NCBI RefSeq assembly: GCF_024181725.1
Contig: NZ_CP028908.1
Location: forward strand, 5,073,501 to 5,137,500
Direction: 5' to 3'
Source: Bradyrhizobium sp. WD16
GTDB taxonomy: Bacteria; Pseudomonadota; Alphaproteobacteria; Rhizobiales; Xanthobacteraceae
Length of the DNA: 64,000 bases
Shown: piece by piece, positions 36,195-46,655 of the stretch
Layout: each line of letters opens with the position of its first letter
How positions within the stretch are numbered: the stretch's first letter is position 1
Notes under the pieces: model-generated
The model's input: the letters and a program-made list of their open reading frames with translations, nothing else
Databases searched by the model: none
Told to the model about the DNA's origin: nothing
Position numbers and translations under genes: made by a program

Positions 36195-37142
36195 ATGGTC
36201 ATCATGACCCCGATTTCCATCACCCGCCTCGCCGCTGCGATCGCCCTGTTCTCGGCGCCGCTCGGGCTCTCCCTGGGCCTCGCCACCCCTGCCCGGGCCC
36301 AGACGGTGGTGCTCATGGTCAATGGCGAGCCGATCACCAATTTCGATATCGAGCAGAGGGCCAAGCTGGACGCTCTGTCCACGCACAAGACGCCCTCGCA
36401 CGACCAGGTCGTCAACGAGCTGATCGACGAGAAGGTGAAGATCCGCGAGGCCAAGAAGTACAGCATCGATCCGGCGGCGTCCGAGATCGACAGCATGTAC
36501 GCCAACATGGCCTCGCGCATGCGCATGAACCCGGACCAGCTCACCAAGACGCTGGAAAACCAGGGCATCCGCCCAGAGACCCTCAAGAACAAGATCCGCG
36601 CCGACTCGGTCTGGAGCGGGCTGGTGCGCGGCCGCTTCAAGGACTCGCTGCAGGTCAACGAGAAGGACGTCGCTTCGGCGATCCCGGCCAAGGGCGACGA
36701 CACCGCCGCGACCAGCTACGAATATACCCTGCGGCCGATCGTGCTGGTGGTGCCGCGCGGCGCCCCGTCGGGCGCGCTGGATGCCCGTCGCCGCGAAGCC
36801 GAAGCCCTGCGCGGCCGCGTCCAGAGCTGCGCGGAGGCGTCCGAACTGTTCCGCTCCATGCGCGACGCGGCGATCCGCGACAGTGTCATCAAAACCTCCG
36901 CGGACCTGCCGCCGCCCTTGCGCAAGCTGCTCGACGACACCCCGGTCGGCAAGCTCACGCCGCCCGAAGTCACCAAGCAAGGCATCGAGATGGTGGCGCT
37001 GTGCAACCGCAAGCCGACCACCGCCGACACGCCCGAGAAACGAGAGATCCGCGAAAAATTGTTCGCACAGAAATTCGAGGCGAAGTCGAATGCCTATCTC
37101 AAGGATCTACGCAAGGCGGCGATGATCGAGAAGCGGCAATGA
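36195..37142 (+). CDS. surA: SurA-like periplasmic chaperone
   Basis: 315 residues (ATG 36204 is an alternative start). Signal peptide to ARAQT (about 36). The SurA N-domain is [21 protein letters not shown] (about 38-58), then helices [20 protein letters not shown] and the long C-terminal helix region. The parvulin domain is weak: no clear H...CPS-type PPIase signature, so chaperone rather than isomerase activity is likely. It escorts outer membrane proteins such as LptD, the gene before it. Followed by pdxA and ksgA, the conserved order. Confidence 0.88.
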   Translation: MVIMTPISITRLAAAIALFSAPLGLSLGLATPARAQTVVLMVNGEPITNFDIEQRAKLDALSTHKTPSHDQVVNELIDEKVKIREAKKYSIDPAASEIDSMYANMASRMRMNPDQLTKTLENQGIRPETLKNKIRADSVWSGLVRGRFKDSLQVNEKDVASAIPAKGDDTAATSYEYTLRPIVLVVPRGAPSGALDARRREAEALRGRVQSCAEASELFRSMRDAAIRDSVIKTSADLPPPLRKLLDDTPVGKLTPPEVTKQGIEMVALCNRKPTTADTPEKREIREKLFAQKFEAKSNAYLKDLRKAAMIEKRQ

Positions 37143-37173
37143 GCCGCCGCGCGCTGTCATGCGGACCGCGCTC

Positions 37174-38196
37174 ATGAAGCCACTGGCGCTCACCATCGGC
37201 GAGCCCGCGGGCATCGGCCCGGACATCACGCTGGCAGCCTGGCTGCAGCGCCGCGAGCGTGCCCTGCCGCCCTTCTACCTCGTCGGCGATGCCGGCTTCA
37301 TCGAGGGGCGCGCCGCCCGTCTCGGCCTCGACGTCCCGGTGGCGACGGTCCAGCCGGAAAGCGCGGCCGGGACCTTCGCCGATGCACTGCCTGTGGTCGA
37401 GACCGGCGAACGCATCACTGCCGCCGCGGGCAGGCCCGACGCCAGCAGCGCGCCGGCGGCCATCGCCGCGATCCGCCGCGCCGTTGCCGATGTCAGTGAG
37501 GGTCGCGCCGCCGCGGTGGTGACCAATCCGATCGCCAAGAGCGTGCTCTACAAGGCCGGGTTTTCACATCCCGGCCATACCGAATTTCTCGCCGAACTCG
37601 CTCGCAGCGACGGCGCCGCCCCGCAGCCCGTGATGATGCTGTGGTGCGAGGATCTCGCGGTCGTGCCGGTCACGATCCACGTGGCGCTGCGCGACGCCAT
37701 CGCCCGCCTCTCCACCGGCCTGATCGTCGATACCTGCCGGATCGTCGCCGACGATCTCAAGCGGCATTTCGGCATCGCCGCGCCGCGGCTGGCGCTGGCC
37801 GGTCTCAACCCCCATGCCGGCGAGGCGGGCACCATCGGCACCGAGGAGCGCGACGTGATTGCACCGGCGATCGCGGCCCTGCGCCGCTCCGACGTCGATG
37901 CCACCGGCCCCTGGCCCGCCGACACGATGTTTCATGCGGCCGCACGCCGGACCTATGATTGCGCCATCGGCATGTATCACGATCAGGCGCTGATCCCGAT
38001 CAAGACGCTGGCCTTCGACGACGGCGTCAATGTCACGCTGGGCCTGCCCTTCATCCGCACCTCGCCCGATCACGGCACGGCGTTCGACATCGCCGGATCC
38101 GGGCGGGCCAATCCGTCCAGCCTGATCGCCGCGCTGCGCCTTGCGGCGCGCATGGCCGCGCGCGGCGCCGCCGAGGCGGCACCAGGGAGCCGATGA
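37174..38196 (+). CDS. pdxA: 4-hydroxythreonine-4-phosphate dehydrogenase
   Basis: 340 residues from ATG 37174 ([18 protein letters not shown]), the conserved start; ATG 37159 is also in frame. Motifs: [15 protein letters not shown] (10-24), [28 protein letters not shown] (about 116-143, metal His), [15 protein letters not shown] (about 211, metal His), and [38 protein letters not shown] (about 267-305). It oxidises 4-phosphohydroxy-threonine in pyridoxal phosphate synthesis. Its TGA overlaps the ksgA ATG (ATGA). Confidence 0.96.
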   Translation: MKPLALTIGEPAGIGPDITLAAWLQRRERALPPFYLVGDAGFIEGRAARLGLDVPVATVQPESAAGTFADALPVVETGERITAAAGRPDASSAPAAIAAIRRAVADVSEGRAAAVVTNPIAKSVLYKAGFSHPGHTEFLAELARSDGAAPQPVMMLWCEDLAVVPVTIHVALRDAIARLSTGLIVDTCRIVADDLKRHFGIAAPRLALAGLNPHAGEAGTIGTEERDVIAPAIAALRRSDVDATGPWPADTMFHAAARRTYDCAIGMYHDQALIPIKTLAFDDGVNVTLGLPFIRTSPDHGTAFDIAGSGRANPSSLIAALRLAARMAARGAAEAAPGSR

Positions 38197-39074
38197 GCGC
38201 GATCGACGACCTGCCGCCGCTGCGCGAGGTGATCCGGCGTCACGAACTTTCGGCGCGCAAGGCGCTCGGCCAGAACTTCCTGCTCGATCTCAATCTCACC
38301 GCCCGGATCGCCCGCGCCGCCGAGCCGCTGGCCGAGGCCACGGTGCTGGAGATCGGCCCCGGTCCCGGCGGATTGACGCGCGCGCTGCTCGCTCTCGGCG
38401 CCCGGCGGGTCATCGCCGTCGAACACGACGAGCGGGCGCTGCCGGCGCTGGCCGAGATCGCGGCGCATTATCCCGGGCGGCTCGAGGTCGTGCACGCCGA
38501 CGCCCTCACGTTCGATCCACGCCCGCTCCTCGCCGGCGAACGCGCCCGGATCGTCGCCAACCTGCCCTACAACATCGCCACCGTGCTGCTCGCCAACTGG
38601 CTCTGCGCCGACCCCTGGCCGCCCTGGTACGACATGATGGTGCTGATGTTTCAGCGCGAGGTCGCCGACCGCATCACCGCGCAGGTCGGCGAAGATGCCT
38701 ATGGCCGCCTTGCGGTGCTCGCCAACTGGCGCTGCGAGACCAAACGGCTGTTCGACATCGCGCCCTCGGCCTTCGTGCCGCCGCCCAAAGTGACCTCTTC
38801 CGTGGTACGCCTCGTGCCGCGGGCCGCGCCCTTGCCGTGCAATCGCCGGGCACTGGAGCGCGTCACCGCCGCGGCCTTCGGCCAGCGCCGCAAGATGCTG
38901 CGCCAGAGCCTGAAGTCGCTCGGGGTCGAGCCCGCCCGTCTCGCCGCCGCCGCCGATATCGAGCCGACGCGCCGCGCCGAAACCGTGCCGGTCTCCGGCT
39001 TTGTTGCCATGGCCCGAGAATTCATCACTATGACGGCTGCAACACAAGAAACGCCGGGAGCCGAACCGCCATGA
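38193..39074 (+). CDS. ksgA: 16S rRNA dimethyladenosine transferase
   Basis: 293 residues from ATG 38193 with GGGAG upstream and a 4-bp overlap with pdx[21 protein letters not shown] (about 20-39), the SAM motif [20 protein letters not shown] (about 54-73), and the catalytic [11 protein letters not shown] (about 128-138) are standard. It dimethylates two adjacent adenines near the 3' end of 16S rRNA, a late 30S maturation check; loss gives kasugamycin resistance. Stop overlaps the next gene by ATGA. Confidence 0.97.
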   Translation: MSAIDDLPPLREVIRRHELSARKALGQNFLLDLNLTARIARAAEPLAEATVLEIGPGPGGLTRALLALGARRVIAVEHDERALPALAEIAAHYPGRLEVVHADALTFDPRPLLAGERARIVANLPYNIATVLLANWLCADPWPPWYDMMVLMFQREVADRITAQVGEDAYGRLAVLANWRCETKRLFDIAPSAFVPPPKVTSSVVRLVPRAAPLPCNRRALERVTAAAFGQRRKMLRQSLKSLGVEPARLAAAADIEPTRRAETVPVSGFVAMAREFITMTAATQETPGAEPP

Positions 39075-40132
39075 CGCTGATGCGCCGCCAATCCCTCGTC
39101 ACGTTCGACGCGCCGCTGTGCGAGACCATCATCGACGCGCCCAAGCCGCAGGGCCGCGAGGTGCTGGTGCGCATCGAACGCTGCGGGCTGTGCCATTCCG
39201 ACCTGCACATCCAGGACGGCTATGCGGATATCGGCAACGGCAAGCGCCTCGACACCACCCGCGGCATGATCCTGCCCTTCACCCTCGGCCACGAGATCGC
39301 CGGCGTCGTCGAGGAGGTCGGACCCGACGCCGATCCCGCGCTGATCGGAACGAAAAAGGCGGTGTTTCCCTGGATCGGCTGCGGCCAGTGCCAGGACTGC
39401 CTTGCCGGCGATGAAAATCTCTGCGCCAAGAATCGCTTTCTCGGCGTCGCCATCGACGGCGGCTTCGCCACTCATGTGCTGGTGCCCGACCAGAAATACC
39501 TGCTCGACTACGATCCGCTGCCGGTGAATTTCGCCGCGACGCTGATGTGCTCGGGCGCAACCGCCTATGGCGCGCTCAAACGCCTCGTCGACCGGCCGCG
39601 CCAGCGCAATCTCCTGCTGATCGGCCTCGGCGGCGTCGGCATGATGGGGCTGTCGATCGCCAAGGCGATGTTCAAGCAGCCGATCTCGGTGGCCGATCTC
39701 AGCGCCGCGGCCCGCGATACTGCGCTGAAGAACGGCGCGCGCTTCGCCTATGACCCGGCGGAGCCGGATGTCGCCAGGCGCATCCTCAAGGAGACCAATG
39801 GCGGCTTCGACGAGGTCGTCGATTTCGCCGGCAATGAGAAGTCGATGGCCTTCGCCGTTTCGGTGCTGGCGCGCGGCGGCAAGATCGCCGTCTCCGGCCT
39901 GATGGGCGGCACCTTCTCGATCCCCCAGGTCCAGTGGATCTACAAGCGCATGACCATCGAAGGCTTCATGACCTGCACCTTGCAGGAGGCCAAGGAGCTG
40001 ATGGCGCTGGCCCGTGCCGGCAAGGTGGCGCCGCCGCCGATGCAGGAGAAGCCGATGGGCGACGTGCAGAAATGGATCGACGAATTGCGCGCCGGCCACG
40101 TCGTCGGCCGCATCATGATGGTCAATCCGTGA
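39071..40132 (+). CDS. Zinc-dependent alcohol dehydrogenase (MDR superfamily)
   Basis: 353 residues starting in an ATGA overlap with ksgA. Catalytic zinc ligands: [11 protein letters not shown] (Cys near 38) and TLGHEIAG (His-Glu near 74). Structural zinc: [18 protein letters not shown] with four Cys (about 101-117). Catalytic third ligand region [13 protein letters not shown] (about 159). Rossmann motif [12 protein letters not shown] (about 181). It oxidises an alcohol or reduces an aldehyde with NAD(P); the substrate is unknown. Coupling to ksgA may be positional only. It ends 2 bp before the convergent gmk stop. Confidence 0.9.
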   Translation: MTLMRRQSLVTFDAPLCETIIDAPKPQGREVLVRIERCGLCHSDLHIQDGYADIGNGKRLDTTRGMILPFTLGHEIAGVVEEVGPDADPALIGTKKAVFPWIGCGQCQDCLAGDENLCAKNRFLGVAIDGGFATHVLVPDQKYLLDYDPLPVNFAATLMCSGATAYGALKRLVDRPRQRNLLLIGLGGVGMMGLSIAKAMFKQPISVADLSAAARDTALKNGARFAYDPAEPDVARRILKETNGGFDEVVDFAGNEKSMAFAVSVLARGGKIAVSGLMGGTFSIPQVQWIYKRMTIEGFMTCTLQEAKELMALARAGKVAPPPMQEKPMGDVQKWIDELRAGHVVGRIMMVNP

Positions 40133-40133
40133 A

Positions 40134-40784
40134 TCAGCCGAGCTGCCGTTGCAGCTCGCGCACGAAGCCGGTCAGGCCGACGCGGCGCTCGCGCTTCAGT
40201 CGTTCGGCCTTGAGGATCGATTCCACCTCGGCATAGGCGGTCTCGATGTCGTTGTTGATGACGATGTAGTCGTATTCGGCCCAGTGGCTGAGCTCATGGC
40301 TCGCCCGGTTCATGCGGCCGCGGATCACCTCGGCCGAATCCTGGGCGCGGCTGTGCAGCCGCAGCTCGAGATCGTGGGCCGACGGCGGCAGGATGAAGAC
40401 GCTGACCACGTCGTCGCGAGCCTTCTCGCGAAGCTGCTGGGTCCCCTGCCAGTCGATGTCGAACAGCACGTCGCGGCCTGCCGACAGCGCGGCCTCGACC
40501 GGCGCCTGCGGCGTGCCGTAGCGGTTGTCGAACACGGTCGCCCATTCCAGCAGTTCGTCGTCGCGCACCATGACCTCGAAGCGCGCGGCGTCGACGAAAT
40601 GATAGTCGCGGCCGTCCTGCTCGGCCGGGCGCTTCGGCCGCGTCGTCGCGGACACCGACATCGACAGTCCGGGCGTACGCTCGAGCAAGAGGCGCGACAG
40701 CGTGGTCTTGCCGGCGCCGGATGGCGACGACAGCACGAACATCAGTCCGCGCCGCTCCAGGCCCTCGATGCGTTTGCCTGTCAT
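40134..40784 (-). CDS. gmk: Guanylate kinase
   Basis: 216 residues from ATG 40784 (MTGKRIEGLERRGL); GGAG within the yicC stop region is 8 nt upstream, and a GTG in GTGA overlap with yicC (40793) is the alternative. P-loop LSSPSGAGKTTLSRLLLE (about 17-34), VSATTRPKRPAEQDGRDYHFVD (GMP binding), EWATVFDNRYGTP, and the lid RAQDSAEVIRGRMNRASHEL (about 145-165) are all there. It phosphorylates GMP to GDP. Forms a coupled unit with yicC. Confidence 0.97.
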   Translation of the reverse strand: MTGKRIEGLERRGLMFVLSSPSGAGKTTLSRLLLERTPGLSMSVSATTRPKRPAEQDGRDYHFVDAARFEVMVRDDELLEWATVFDNRYGTPQAPVEAALSAGRDVLFDIDWQGTQQLREKARDDVVSVFILPPSAHDLELRLHSRAQDSAEVIRGRMNRASHELSHWAEYDYIVINNDIETAYAEVESILKAERLKRERRVGLTGFVRELQRQLG

Positions 40785-40789
40785 CGGCG

Positions 40790-41677
40790 TCACTCCAGAT
40801 TCTGCACCTGCTCGCGGAACTGCTCGACCACATTCTTCATGGCGAGCCCGATCCGGGTCAGTTCGATGTCGTTGGATTTCGAGCAGGTGGTGTTGACCTC
40901 GCGGTTGAATTCCTGAGCGAGAAAATCGAGCCGCCGGCCCACCGCCCCGCCCTTGGCGAGCATCTCGCGGGCCTGGGCCACGTGGGAGGCGATGCGGTCG
41001 AGCTCCTCACGGATGTCGGCCCTGGCGGCGATCATGACTGCTTCCTGGCTCAAGCGGTCCGCATCGAAACGCTCGGATGTCTCGATCAGCACCTGGATCT
41101 GTTCGGCGAGACGGGCGCGCACCGCCTCCGGACGGCGGCCGGGCGCCGCATCCGCCTGCCGCGCCATGGCTTCGATTTCGTCGAGGCGCTGGCCGAGCAC
41201 GGCGCCCAGCGTCGCGCCTTCGTTCTTGCGCATCTCGACGAGGCTCGACAGCGCCGTGTCGAAGGCGGCGACGACCGCGGCGCGAGCTGCCTCGCTTTCG
41301 GCCTCGCTCGCCTCGGGCTCGACGATCTCGATCACGCCCTTCAGCGCCAACAGGCCGTCGACGGTCGGCGGGGCCGCCCCGGTACGCTTGGCGAGATCGG
41401 TCGCTATGCGCAGCATCGCCGTCAGCACATCCTCGTTGACGCGGACGTCGCCGGTCGGGCCAGAGCGGGTCACCGTCAGATTGGCGTAGACCGTGCCGCG
41501 GATCAGACGCTCCGCAGCACGTTTGCGCAGCACCTGCTCGATCTCGTCAAACCCCGGAGGCAGCCGCAGGCGGAAATCGAAGCCCTTGGCGTTGACGGAT
41601 TTCAACTCCCATTCGAAGGCGTGAGCGCCGCTGCCGCCATGGCTCCGGGCAAAGCCGGTCATACTCGATAACGCCAT
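40790..41677 (-). CDS. yicC: YicC-family endoribonuclease
   Basis: 295 residues, standard length. N-terminal SSMTGFARSHGG (4-15) and ELKSVNAKGFDFRLRLPPG (about 25-43) are signature; the C-terminal DUF1732 region holds RRLDFLAQEFNREVNTTCSKSND (about 253-275) and NVVEQFREQVQNLE. E. coli YicC is an RNase acting on small RNA; the catalytic details in this lineage are not readable. The pair yicC-gmk is widely conserved, and the TGA overlaps the possible gmk GTG. The 200 bp upstream to mltG hold nothing recognisable. Confidence 0.94.
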   Translation of the reverse strand: MALSSMTGFARSHGGSGAHAFEWELKSVNAKGFDFRLRLPPGFDEIEQVLRKRAAERLIRGTVYANLTVTRSGPTGDVRVNEDVLTAMLRIATDLAKRTGAAPPTVDGLLALKGVIEIVEPEASEAESEAARAAVVAAFDTALSSLVEMRKNEGATLGAVLGQRLDEIEAMARQADAAPGRRPEAVRARLAEQIQVLIETSERFDADRLSQEAVMIAARADIREELDRIASHVAQAREMLAKGGAVGRRLDFLAQEFNREVNTTCSKSNDIELTRIGLAMKNVVEQFREQVQNLE

Positions 41678-41874
41678 GACACTTCATCTCCCTCGATTGG
41701 GCCGGTTCGGCAGGTCCGCCGCGTCAAGGGCCCACCACGCACTGATGCACGACGGGGCGATCCTTGCGCCATCGTGGCGCAAGCACCACAAACCAAAGCG
41801 GCGAAAGGACATCCGAACGGCGAATGGCGGCGACTTTATCCGCGCGGCACACCCCTCACAAGCGCAGCCGCCTG

Positions 41875-43188
41875 CTACTCCACGGTCTCGGCGGGCGCGG
41901 CGGGGGCCAGCGTGCTGGCGCCGTTCCTGGTGTTGACACCCCGCTTGGCCGGTGCGGCGGCCCGCTTCCTGGCCGGCGCGGGCTTGGGCGCATCGCCGGC
42001 GGCGCCGGTGGCCTGATCGGCCGCCGCAGCCCCTGACGCGCCTGCCGGTGCGGCTGCCGCGGGGGCTGCTGGCGGCGGCTCGTCCGCCGGTTCGAGCGTG
42101 TCGTTCTGCTGCTGCTTCTCCAGGCTGCGCAGCTTGGCGACGCTCTTCTGATGCTGATCGTAGGTTTCCGAGAAGGCATGACCGCCGGTGCCGTCGGCGA
42201 CGAAGAACAGATCGCGGGTGCGGGCCGGATTGGCGGTGGCATCAAGGGAGGCCCGGCCAGGATTGGCGATCGGCCCCGGCGGCAGGCCTTCGATGACATA
42301 GGTGTTGTAGGGCGATGGCTGGGTGATCTCGCTGCGCTTGATCGGCCGCCCGAGCGTGCCTTTGCCGCCGACCAAGCCATAGATGATGGTCGGATCGGAC
42401 TGCAACTTGATCTTCTGGCGCAGCCGGTTGGCGAAGACCGCGGCGACGCGGCTGCGCTCGTCCGCCCGCCCCGTCTCCTTCTCCACGATGGAGGCGAGCG
42501 TGACCAGTTGCTCGGGGCTCTTGAGCGGCAGGTCCGGATTGCGCCGCTCCCAGACTTCGACGAGCACGCGGCGCTGGGCCTGCTGCATGCGCTGGATCAC
42601 CTGCTCGCGCGTGGTGCCGCGCGGAAATTTATAGGTCTCCGGCAGCAGCGTGCCCTCGCGCGGGATCTCGCGGATCTGGCCGCTCAGGGTGTCGTTCTCG
42701 AGCAGCCGCGCCACGATCTGCTCCGAGGTCAGCCCCTCGGGAATCGTGAAGGCGTGCTGCACCACCTTGCCTTCGACGATGGTGTTGATCACGTCGCGCA
42801 GGCTGGCACTCTTCTGGAAGTTATATTCACCCGACTTGAGCTCGGACCGCGCCTTCATGGCGATGACGCCGCCGAAAAAGGCCCAGCGATTGCTGTCGAT
42901 GACAGCCTCGCGCTGCAGGATGTCGGCGATGTCCCCCATGCCGGCGCGCGGCGGAATATTGACGACCTTGTCTTCCTGCAGCGGCCCGGGCGCATCGAGC
43001 TTCTGGCGGCCCCAGACATAGCCGACACCGACAGCGATCATCGCCACCAGGATAATGGTGATGATGGCATTGCCCGCGACGACGAACGGGTTGCGAGCGC
43101 GTGCCGAATGTCGTGGCGGCGGTGGCACCTGCTCGGGCTCGAGCGCGGCCCGCGGGCTCTTCGGCGAGATCGGCGGTCTTTCACTCAT
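41875..43188 (-). CDS. mltG: Endolytic murein transglycosylase MltG
   Basis: 437 residues from ATG 43188 (MSERPPISPK); the frame is open further upstream but without homologous residues. Cytoplasmic Pro-rich N-terminus, one membrane helix (about 36-58, AGNAIITIILVAMIAVGVGY), LysM-like subdomain, then YceG catalytic region: VTLASIVEKETGRADERSRVAAVF (catalytic Glu near residue 230), LQSDPTIIYGL, SPYNTYVIEGLPPGPIANPG. It cleaves nascent glycan strands, setting their length. The Ala/Pro-rich tail after about 355 (many AAP/PAP) is a low-complexity extension. Confidence 0.95.
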   Translation of the reverse strand: MSERPPISPKSPRAALEPEQVPPPPRHSARARNPFVVAGNAIITIILVAMIAVGVGYVWGRQKLDAPGPLQEDKVVNIPPRAGMGDIADILQREAVIDSNRWAFFGGVIAMKARSELKSGEYNFQKSASLRDVINTIVEGKVVQHAFTIPEGLTSEQIVARLLENDTLSGQIREIPREGTLLPETYKFPRGTTREQVIQRMQQAQRRVLVEVWERRNPDLPLKSPEQLVTLASIVEKETGRADERSRVAAVFANRLRQKIKLQSDPTIIYGLVGGKGTLGRPIKRSEITQPSPYNTYVIEGLPPGPIANPGRASLDATANPARTRDLFFVADGTGGHAFSETYDQHQKSVAKLRSLEKQQQNDTLEPADEPPPAAPAAAAPAGASGAAAADQATGAAGDAPKPAPARKRAAAPAKRGVNTRNGASTLAPAAPAETVE

Positions 43189-43442
43189 GCTGCAACCAAT
43201 CCTGTCGGTCCGATCGGATTCCCGCCCCGCCGCCTTCGCTCGCTCGCCCAATTCAGCCGTGGTGCGGCCGGCCTCGGCACCGCAGCTGTGGCTTCACTGC
43301 GCGGCTTCTCTGCACCGGAAATGCCTGCGGAGACCTCGCCGAGGTCACCGGCTCCCGGGGATCGAGATTCGCCCGAAGAATGTTACACGGCGATTGCAAG
43401 CAATCATCGTGGAATATGGCAAAAGGTTGGAAGCTGCGCCGG

Positions 43443-44708
43443 TCAGTCGACCACCCGGCGCAGGATCAGCGACGCGTTGGTGCCGCCGAAACCGAACGAA
43501 TTGGACAACGCAATATTGATCTCACGTTGACGCGCCTTGAGCGGCACGAGATCGATCGCCGTCTCCACCGACGGGTTTTCCAGATTGATGGTCGGCGGCG
43601 CGACATTGTCGCGGATCGCGAGAATGCTGAAGATCGCCTCCACCGCACCTGCGGCGCCGAGCAGATGCCCCGTCGAGGATTTGGTCGAAGACATCGAGAT
43701 CTTGGATGCGGCATTGCCCAGCAGCCGCTGCGCCGCACTAAGCTCGATCTCGTCGCCGAGCGGCGTCGAGGTGCCGTGGGCGTTGATGTAATCGAGATCG
43801 GAGGCTGCGAGGCCGGCGCGCTTGAGTGCTGCGGCCATGCAGCGAAAGGCGCCGTCGCCGTCGGCCGAGGGCGCGGTGATGTGATAGGCGTCGCCCGACA
43901 GGCCATAGCCGACGACCTCGGCGTAGATCTTGGCGCCGCGCTTTTTGGCGTGCTCGTACTCTTCGAGCACGACGATGCCGGCCCCCTCGCCCATGACGAA
44001 GCCGTCACGGTCGCGGTCGTAGGGCCGCGATGCCTTTTCCGGTCGGTCGTTGAACCCGGTCGACAGCGCCCGCAGCGCACAGAAGCCGCCCAGCGAGATC
44101 CGGCTGATCGGCGATTCGGTGCCGCCCGCCACCATGACGTCGGCGTCACCGAGCGCGATCAGGCGCGAGGCGTCGCCGATGGCGTGGGCTCCGGTCGAAC
44201 AGGCCGTCACCACGGAATGGTTCGGGCCCTTGAGGCCGTGCGCGATCGAGACGAAGCCCGAAGCGAGATTGATCAGCCGGCCGGGGATGAAGAACGGCGA
44301 CAGCTTGCGCGGACCACGTTCTTTCAGGGTGATCGACGCCTCGGCGATGCCGGTGAGTCCACCGATGCCGGAACCGATCAGCGTGCCCGAGGCGCATCGA
44401 TCCTCCTCGGTGGCGGGGTGCCAGTCGGCGTCGTCGAGCGCCTGCTTGGCGGCCGCCATCGCGAAGATGATAAAATCGTCGACCTTGCGCTGCTCCTTCG
44501 GCTCCATCCAATCGTCCGGATTGAAGGTACCGCCGGTGCCGTCGCCACGCGGAATGCAGCAGGCGACCTGGCTCGGCAGATCGGACGTATCGAAGCTGTC
44601 GATCCGCTTCGCTCCGCTCTCGCCGTTGAGAATGCGTTTCCACGACGCGTCGACGCCGCAACCGAGCGGCGAAACCATGCCGAGGCCCGTGACGACGACC
44701 CGTCTCAT
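43443..44708 (-). CDS. fabF: Beta-ketoacyl-ACP synthase II
   Basis: 421 residues. Catalytic Cys in VVTACSTGAHAIGDA (about 167-181), His in NAHGTSTPLGDEIE (about 310), His in SSTGHLLGAAGAVEA (about 347), and Gly-rich SFGFGGTNASLILR (about 405). It elongates acyl-ACP with malonyl-ACP, and in this lineage helps make cis-vaccenate. Followed on the same strand by mltG (fabF is upstream), preceded by acpP. Confidence 0.97.
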   Translation of the reverse strand: MRRVVVTGLGMVSPLGCGVDASWKRILNGESGAKRIDSFDTSDLPSQVACCIPRGDGTGGTFNPDDWMEPKEQRKVDDFIIFAMAAAKQALDDADWHPATEEDRCASGTLIGSGIGGLTGIAEASITLKERGPRKLSPFFIPGRLINLASGFVSIAHGLKGPNHSVVTACSTGAHAIGDASRLIALGDADVMVAGGTESPISRISLGGFCALRALSTGFNDRPEKASRPYDRDRDGFVMGEGAGIVVLEEYEHAKKRGAKIYAEVVGYGLSGDAYHITAPSADGDGAFRCMAAALKRAGLAASDLDYINAHGTSTPLGDEIELSAAQRLLGNAASKISMSSTKSSTGHLLGAAGAVEAIFSILAIRDNVAPPTINLENPSVETAIDLVPLKARQREINIALSNSFGFGGTNASLILRRVVD

Positions 44709-44831
44709 TGCTTCACACTCCGAAGTCGCGATCCGAATATTGAACTCGGAACGCCAGAACAGATGCCAAGAAGCCGGTGGACCGAGCGCGCGGTCCGTCC
44801 GGCTTCTGCAATTGTCCGATGGTAGAAAAAA

Positions 44832-45071
44832 TCAGCTCTTCGCGTTCTTCTCGAGAAACTTCGTCGCGTCGCCCACGGTGAGAATGGTCTCCGCGGCGTC
44901 GTCGGGAATCTCGCAGCCGAACTCTTCCTCAAAGGCCATCACGAGCTCGACCGTGTCGAGGCTGTCGGCACCGAGGTCGTCGATGAAGCTCGCGTTGTCG
45001 ACAACTTTCTCCGGCTCGACACCAAGGTGTTCGACCACGATCTTCTTAACCCGCTCGCCAATCTCGCTCAT
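44832..45071 (-). CDS. acpP: Acyl carrier protein
   Basis: 79 residues from ATG 45071 ([18 protein letters not shown]). The phosphopantetheine Ser is in [20 protein letters not shown] (Ser near 37). Very acidic, four-helix pattern intact. It carries the growing acyl chain in fatty acid synthesis. In the fabD-fabG-acpP-fabF order. GAGGTTGAA before the ATG is a plausible ribosome site. Codons upstream to 45116 are not part of any homologue. Confidence 0.98.
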   Translation of the reverse strand: MSEIGERVKKIVVEHLGVEPEKVVDNASFIDDLGADSLDTVELVMAFEEEFGCEIPDDAAETILTVGDATKFLEKNAKS

Positions 45072-45404
45072 TTCAACCTCGTGCTTGTTCCAATGGACTT
45101 CAGCCGCGGGCGGCAAAAGCCTTCGGGTAAATCAAGTTGGGATACTTCAACCTGCTGGACCCAAAACCCGCTGAACCCCCTTCGCCAGTCTCGCTCGTTC
45201 GCTGCGAACTGGCGCATTACGGACTGTCGCCAGTCCGCTGTCCCCAGAAACGGCGACCGGTTCGGCCACGGCAATATACAGGGTTTTGCAATCCTGCAAT
45301 GGCGTTCTTGTCCCCACCCGGCGCCGCCCGGTTACCATAGTTCGGTCCCATAAGCCAGCCACGCGCCGCCGCCGCAGCGCGGTGGAAAACAACTGCTAGG
45401 GGCC
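45072..45404. other. Intergenic region between fabG and acpP
   Basis: 333 bp with no gene. On the minus strand, TTGCAG (45294-45299) and TATATT (45273-45278) are separated by 15 nt and could be a promoter for acpP, which is expected to be strongly expressed; the spacing is short, so this is weak. Confidence 0.35.
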
Positions 45405-46142
45405 TCAGATCATTGCCATTCCACCATTCACATGGAGGGTCTGGCCGGTCACATAGCCGGCCTCGTTGGAGGCCAGATAAACCGCCGCGGCGGCAATATC
45501 CTCGGGGGTGCCGAGCCGCGCGGCCGGGACCTTCGACAGCACCGCCTCGCGCTGCTTCTCGTTGAGGACATCGGTCATCGGCGTCGCGATGAATCCCGGG
45601 GCGATGCAATTGGCTGTCACATTGCGCTTGGCGTATTCTTGGGCCAGCGACTTCATCATCCCGATCAGCCCCGCCTTGGATGCCGCATAGTTGCCCTGCC
45701 CCGGATTGCCGGTAACCCCGACCACGGAGGTGATGGCGATGATCCGGCCGAAACGCTTGCGCATCATCAGCTTGGTCGCGGCGCGGGCGAGGCGGAATGT
45801 CGCCGTCAGATTGACGTCGATGACCGCGTTCCAGTCCTCGTCGCGCAGCTGAACGAAGAGATTGTCCCGGGTGATGCCGGCATTGCTCACCAGGATGTCG
45901 AGCTGCCCCATGGCCGCCTCGGCCGACGGCACCAGGGCCTCGACCTGTTCGGCATCGGACAAATTGCAGGGCAACACATGAACGCGGGAACCGAGTTCGC
46001 CGGCGAGCTTGTCGAGCACCTCGCGGCGGGTGCCGGAGATCGCCACGGTGGCGCCCTGGCCGTGGAGGGCCTTGGCGATGGCGCCCCCGATGCCGCCGGT
46101 CGCGCCGGTCACCAGCGCCGTTCTGCCCGTCAGATCAAACAT
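45405..46142 (-). CDS. fabG: 3-oxoacyl-ACP reductase
   Basis: 245 residues from ATG 46142 (MFDLTGRTALVTGATGGIGG) with GAGGAC upstream. NADPH-binding TGATGGIGGAIA (about 12-23), VSNAGITRDNLF (about 84), catalytic Ser in IAITSVVGVTGNPGQ (about 136), YAASKAGLIG (Tyr149, Lys153), APGFIATPMT, and the C-terminal GQTLHVNGGMAMI. It reduces beta-ketoacyl-ACP in the elongation cycle. Confidence 0.97.
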   Translation of the reverse strand: MFDLTGRTALVTGATGGIGGAIAKALHGQGATVAISGTRREVLDKLAGELGSRVHVLPCNLSDAEQVEALVPSAEAAMGQLDILVSNAGITRDNLFVQLRDEDWNAVIDVNLTATFRLARAATKLMMRKRFGRIIAITSVVGVTGNPGQGNYAASKAGLIGMMKSLAQEYAKRNVTANCIAPGFIATPMTDVLNEKQREAVLSKVPAARLGTPEDIAAAAVYLASNEAGYVTGQTLHVNGGMAMI

Positions 46143-46488
46143 GATGTCCTCGTTCAAACGATCCTGAGAGTTGGCAGGGGGTTTGCCGCAAGCCGGCGCA
46201 TGCCGTCAATGACCGCCAGCCCCGCGCGACCCGAAATCCCCGCCTCATGGCGCGGTTCAAACGCCTGTCCGAAGCAGAATACCGCCTCCAAGACACACTC
46301 AATTCACAGATTTCGTGCGCCGCGGCGTTCGCGGCCAGCGCTGTCCATCCAGCCGGCCGCCCCCCGGGGGGCGTCCGGCGACGCCGTCCGTCGCATAACC
46401 GGCTGCTGCCGGAACGGTCGAGCGATGCGGATCGCAACCGCATCTCGAACATGCGCAATGATCGGCTCAGCCCCGCCGCCGCGGCGTT
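46143..46488. other. Intergenic region between fabG and repeat array
   Basis: About 345 bp where I see no gene, RNA or clear promoter. Together with the repeat array it makes a 513-bp gap between fabD and fabG. Confidence 0.4.
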
Positions 46489-46626
46489 CCAGTGTGGCGT
46501 CTCGCAATTGCCTACCGCCTTTGCGGCCAGTCAGCCGTAGGCAATTGCGAGACATAAGCCGCACTAGCTTTTTGATTTTGCTAGTGTCCCGATGTCTCCG
46601 AATGACCGTGCGAGGGTGAGGCAAAG
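46489..46626. repeat. Palindromic repeat array B-A (inverted, A truncated)
   Basis: Unit B inverted (46489-46567; its first CTAG is CCAG, and the loop differs: TTTGCGGCCAGTCAGCCG). 13-nt linker CTTTTTGATTTTG, then unit A inverted from 46581, which runs out at about 46626 in the end of fabD without its right arm. The lost arm and the decayed CTAG suggest an old insertion. Confidence 0.88.
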
Positions 46627-46655
46627 ACGCTCGCTGGTGGAGGCCGCGACGACGA

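Noticed and set aside
34740-36980. 746-codon open frame on the minus strand opposite lptD and surA
   Set aside because: Same reason: shadow of GC-rich coding sequence, no recognisable domains.
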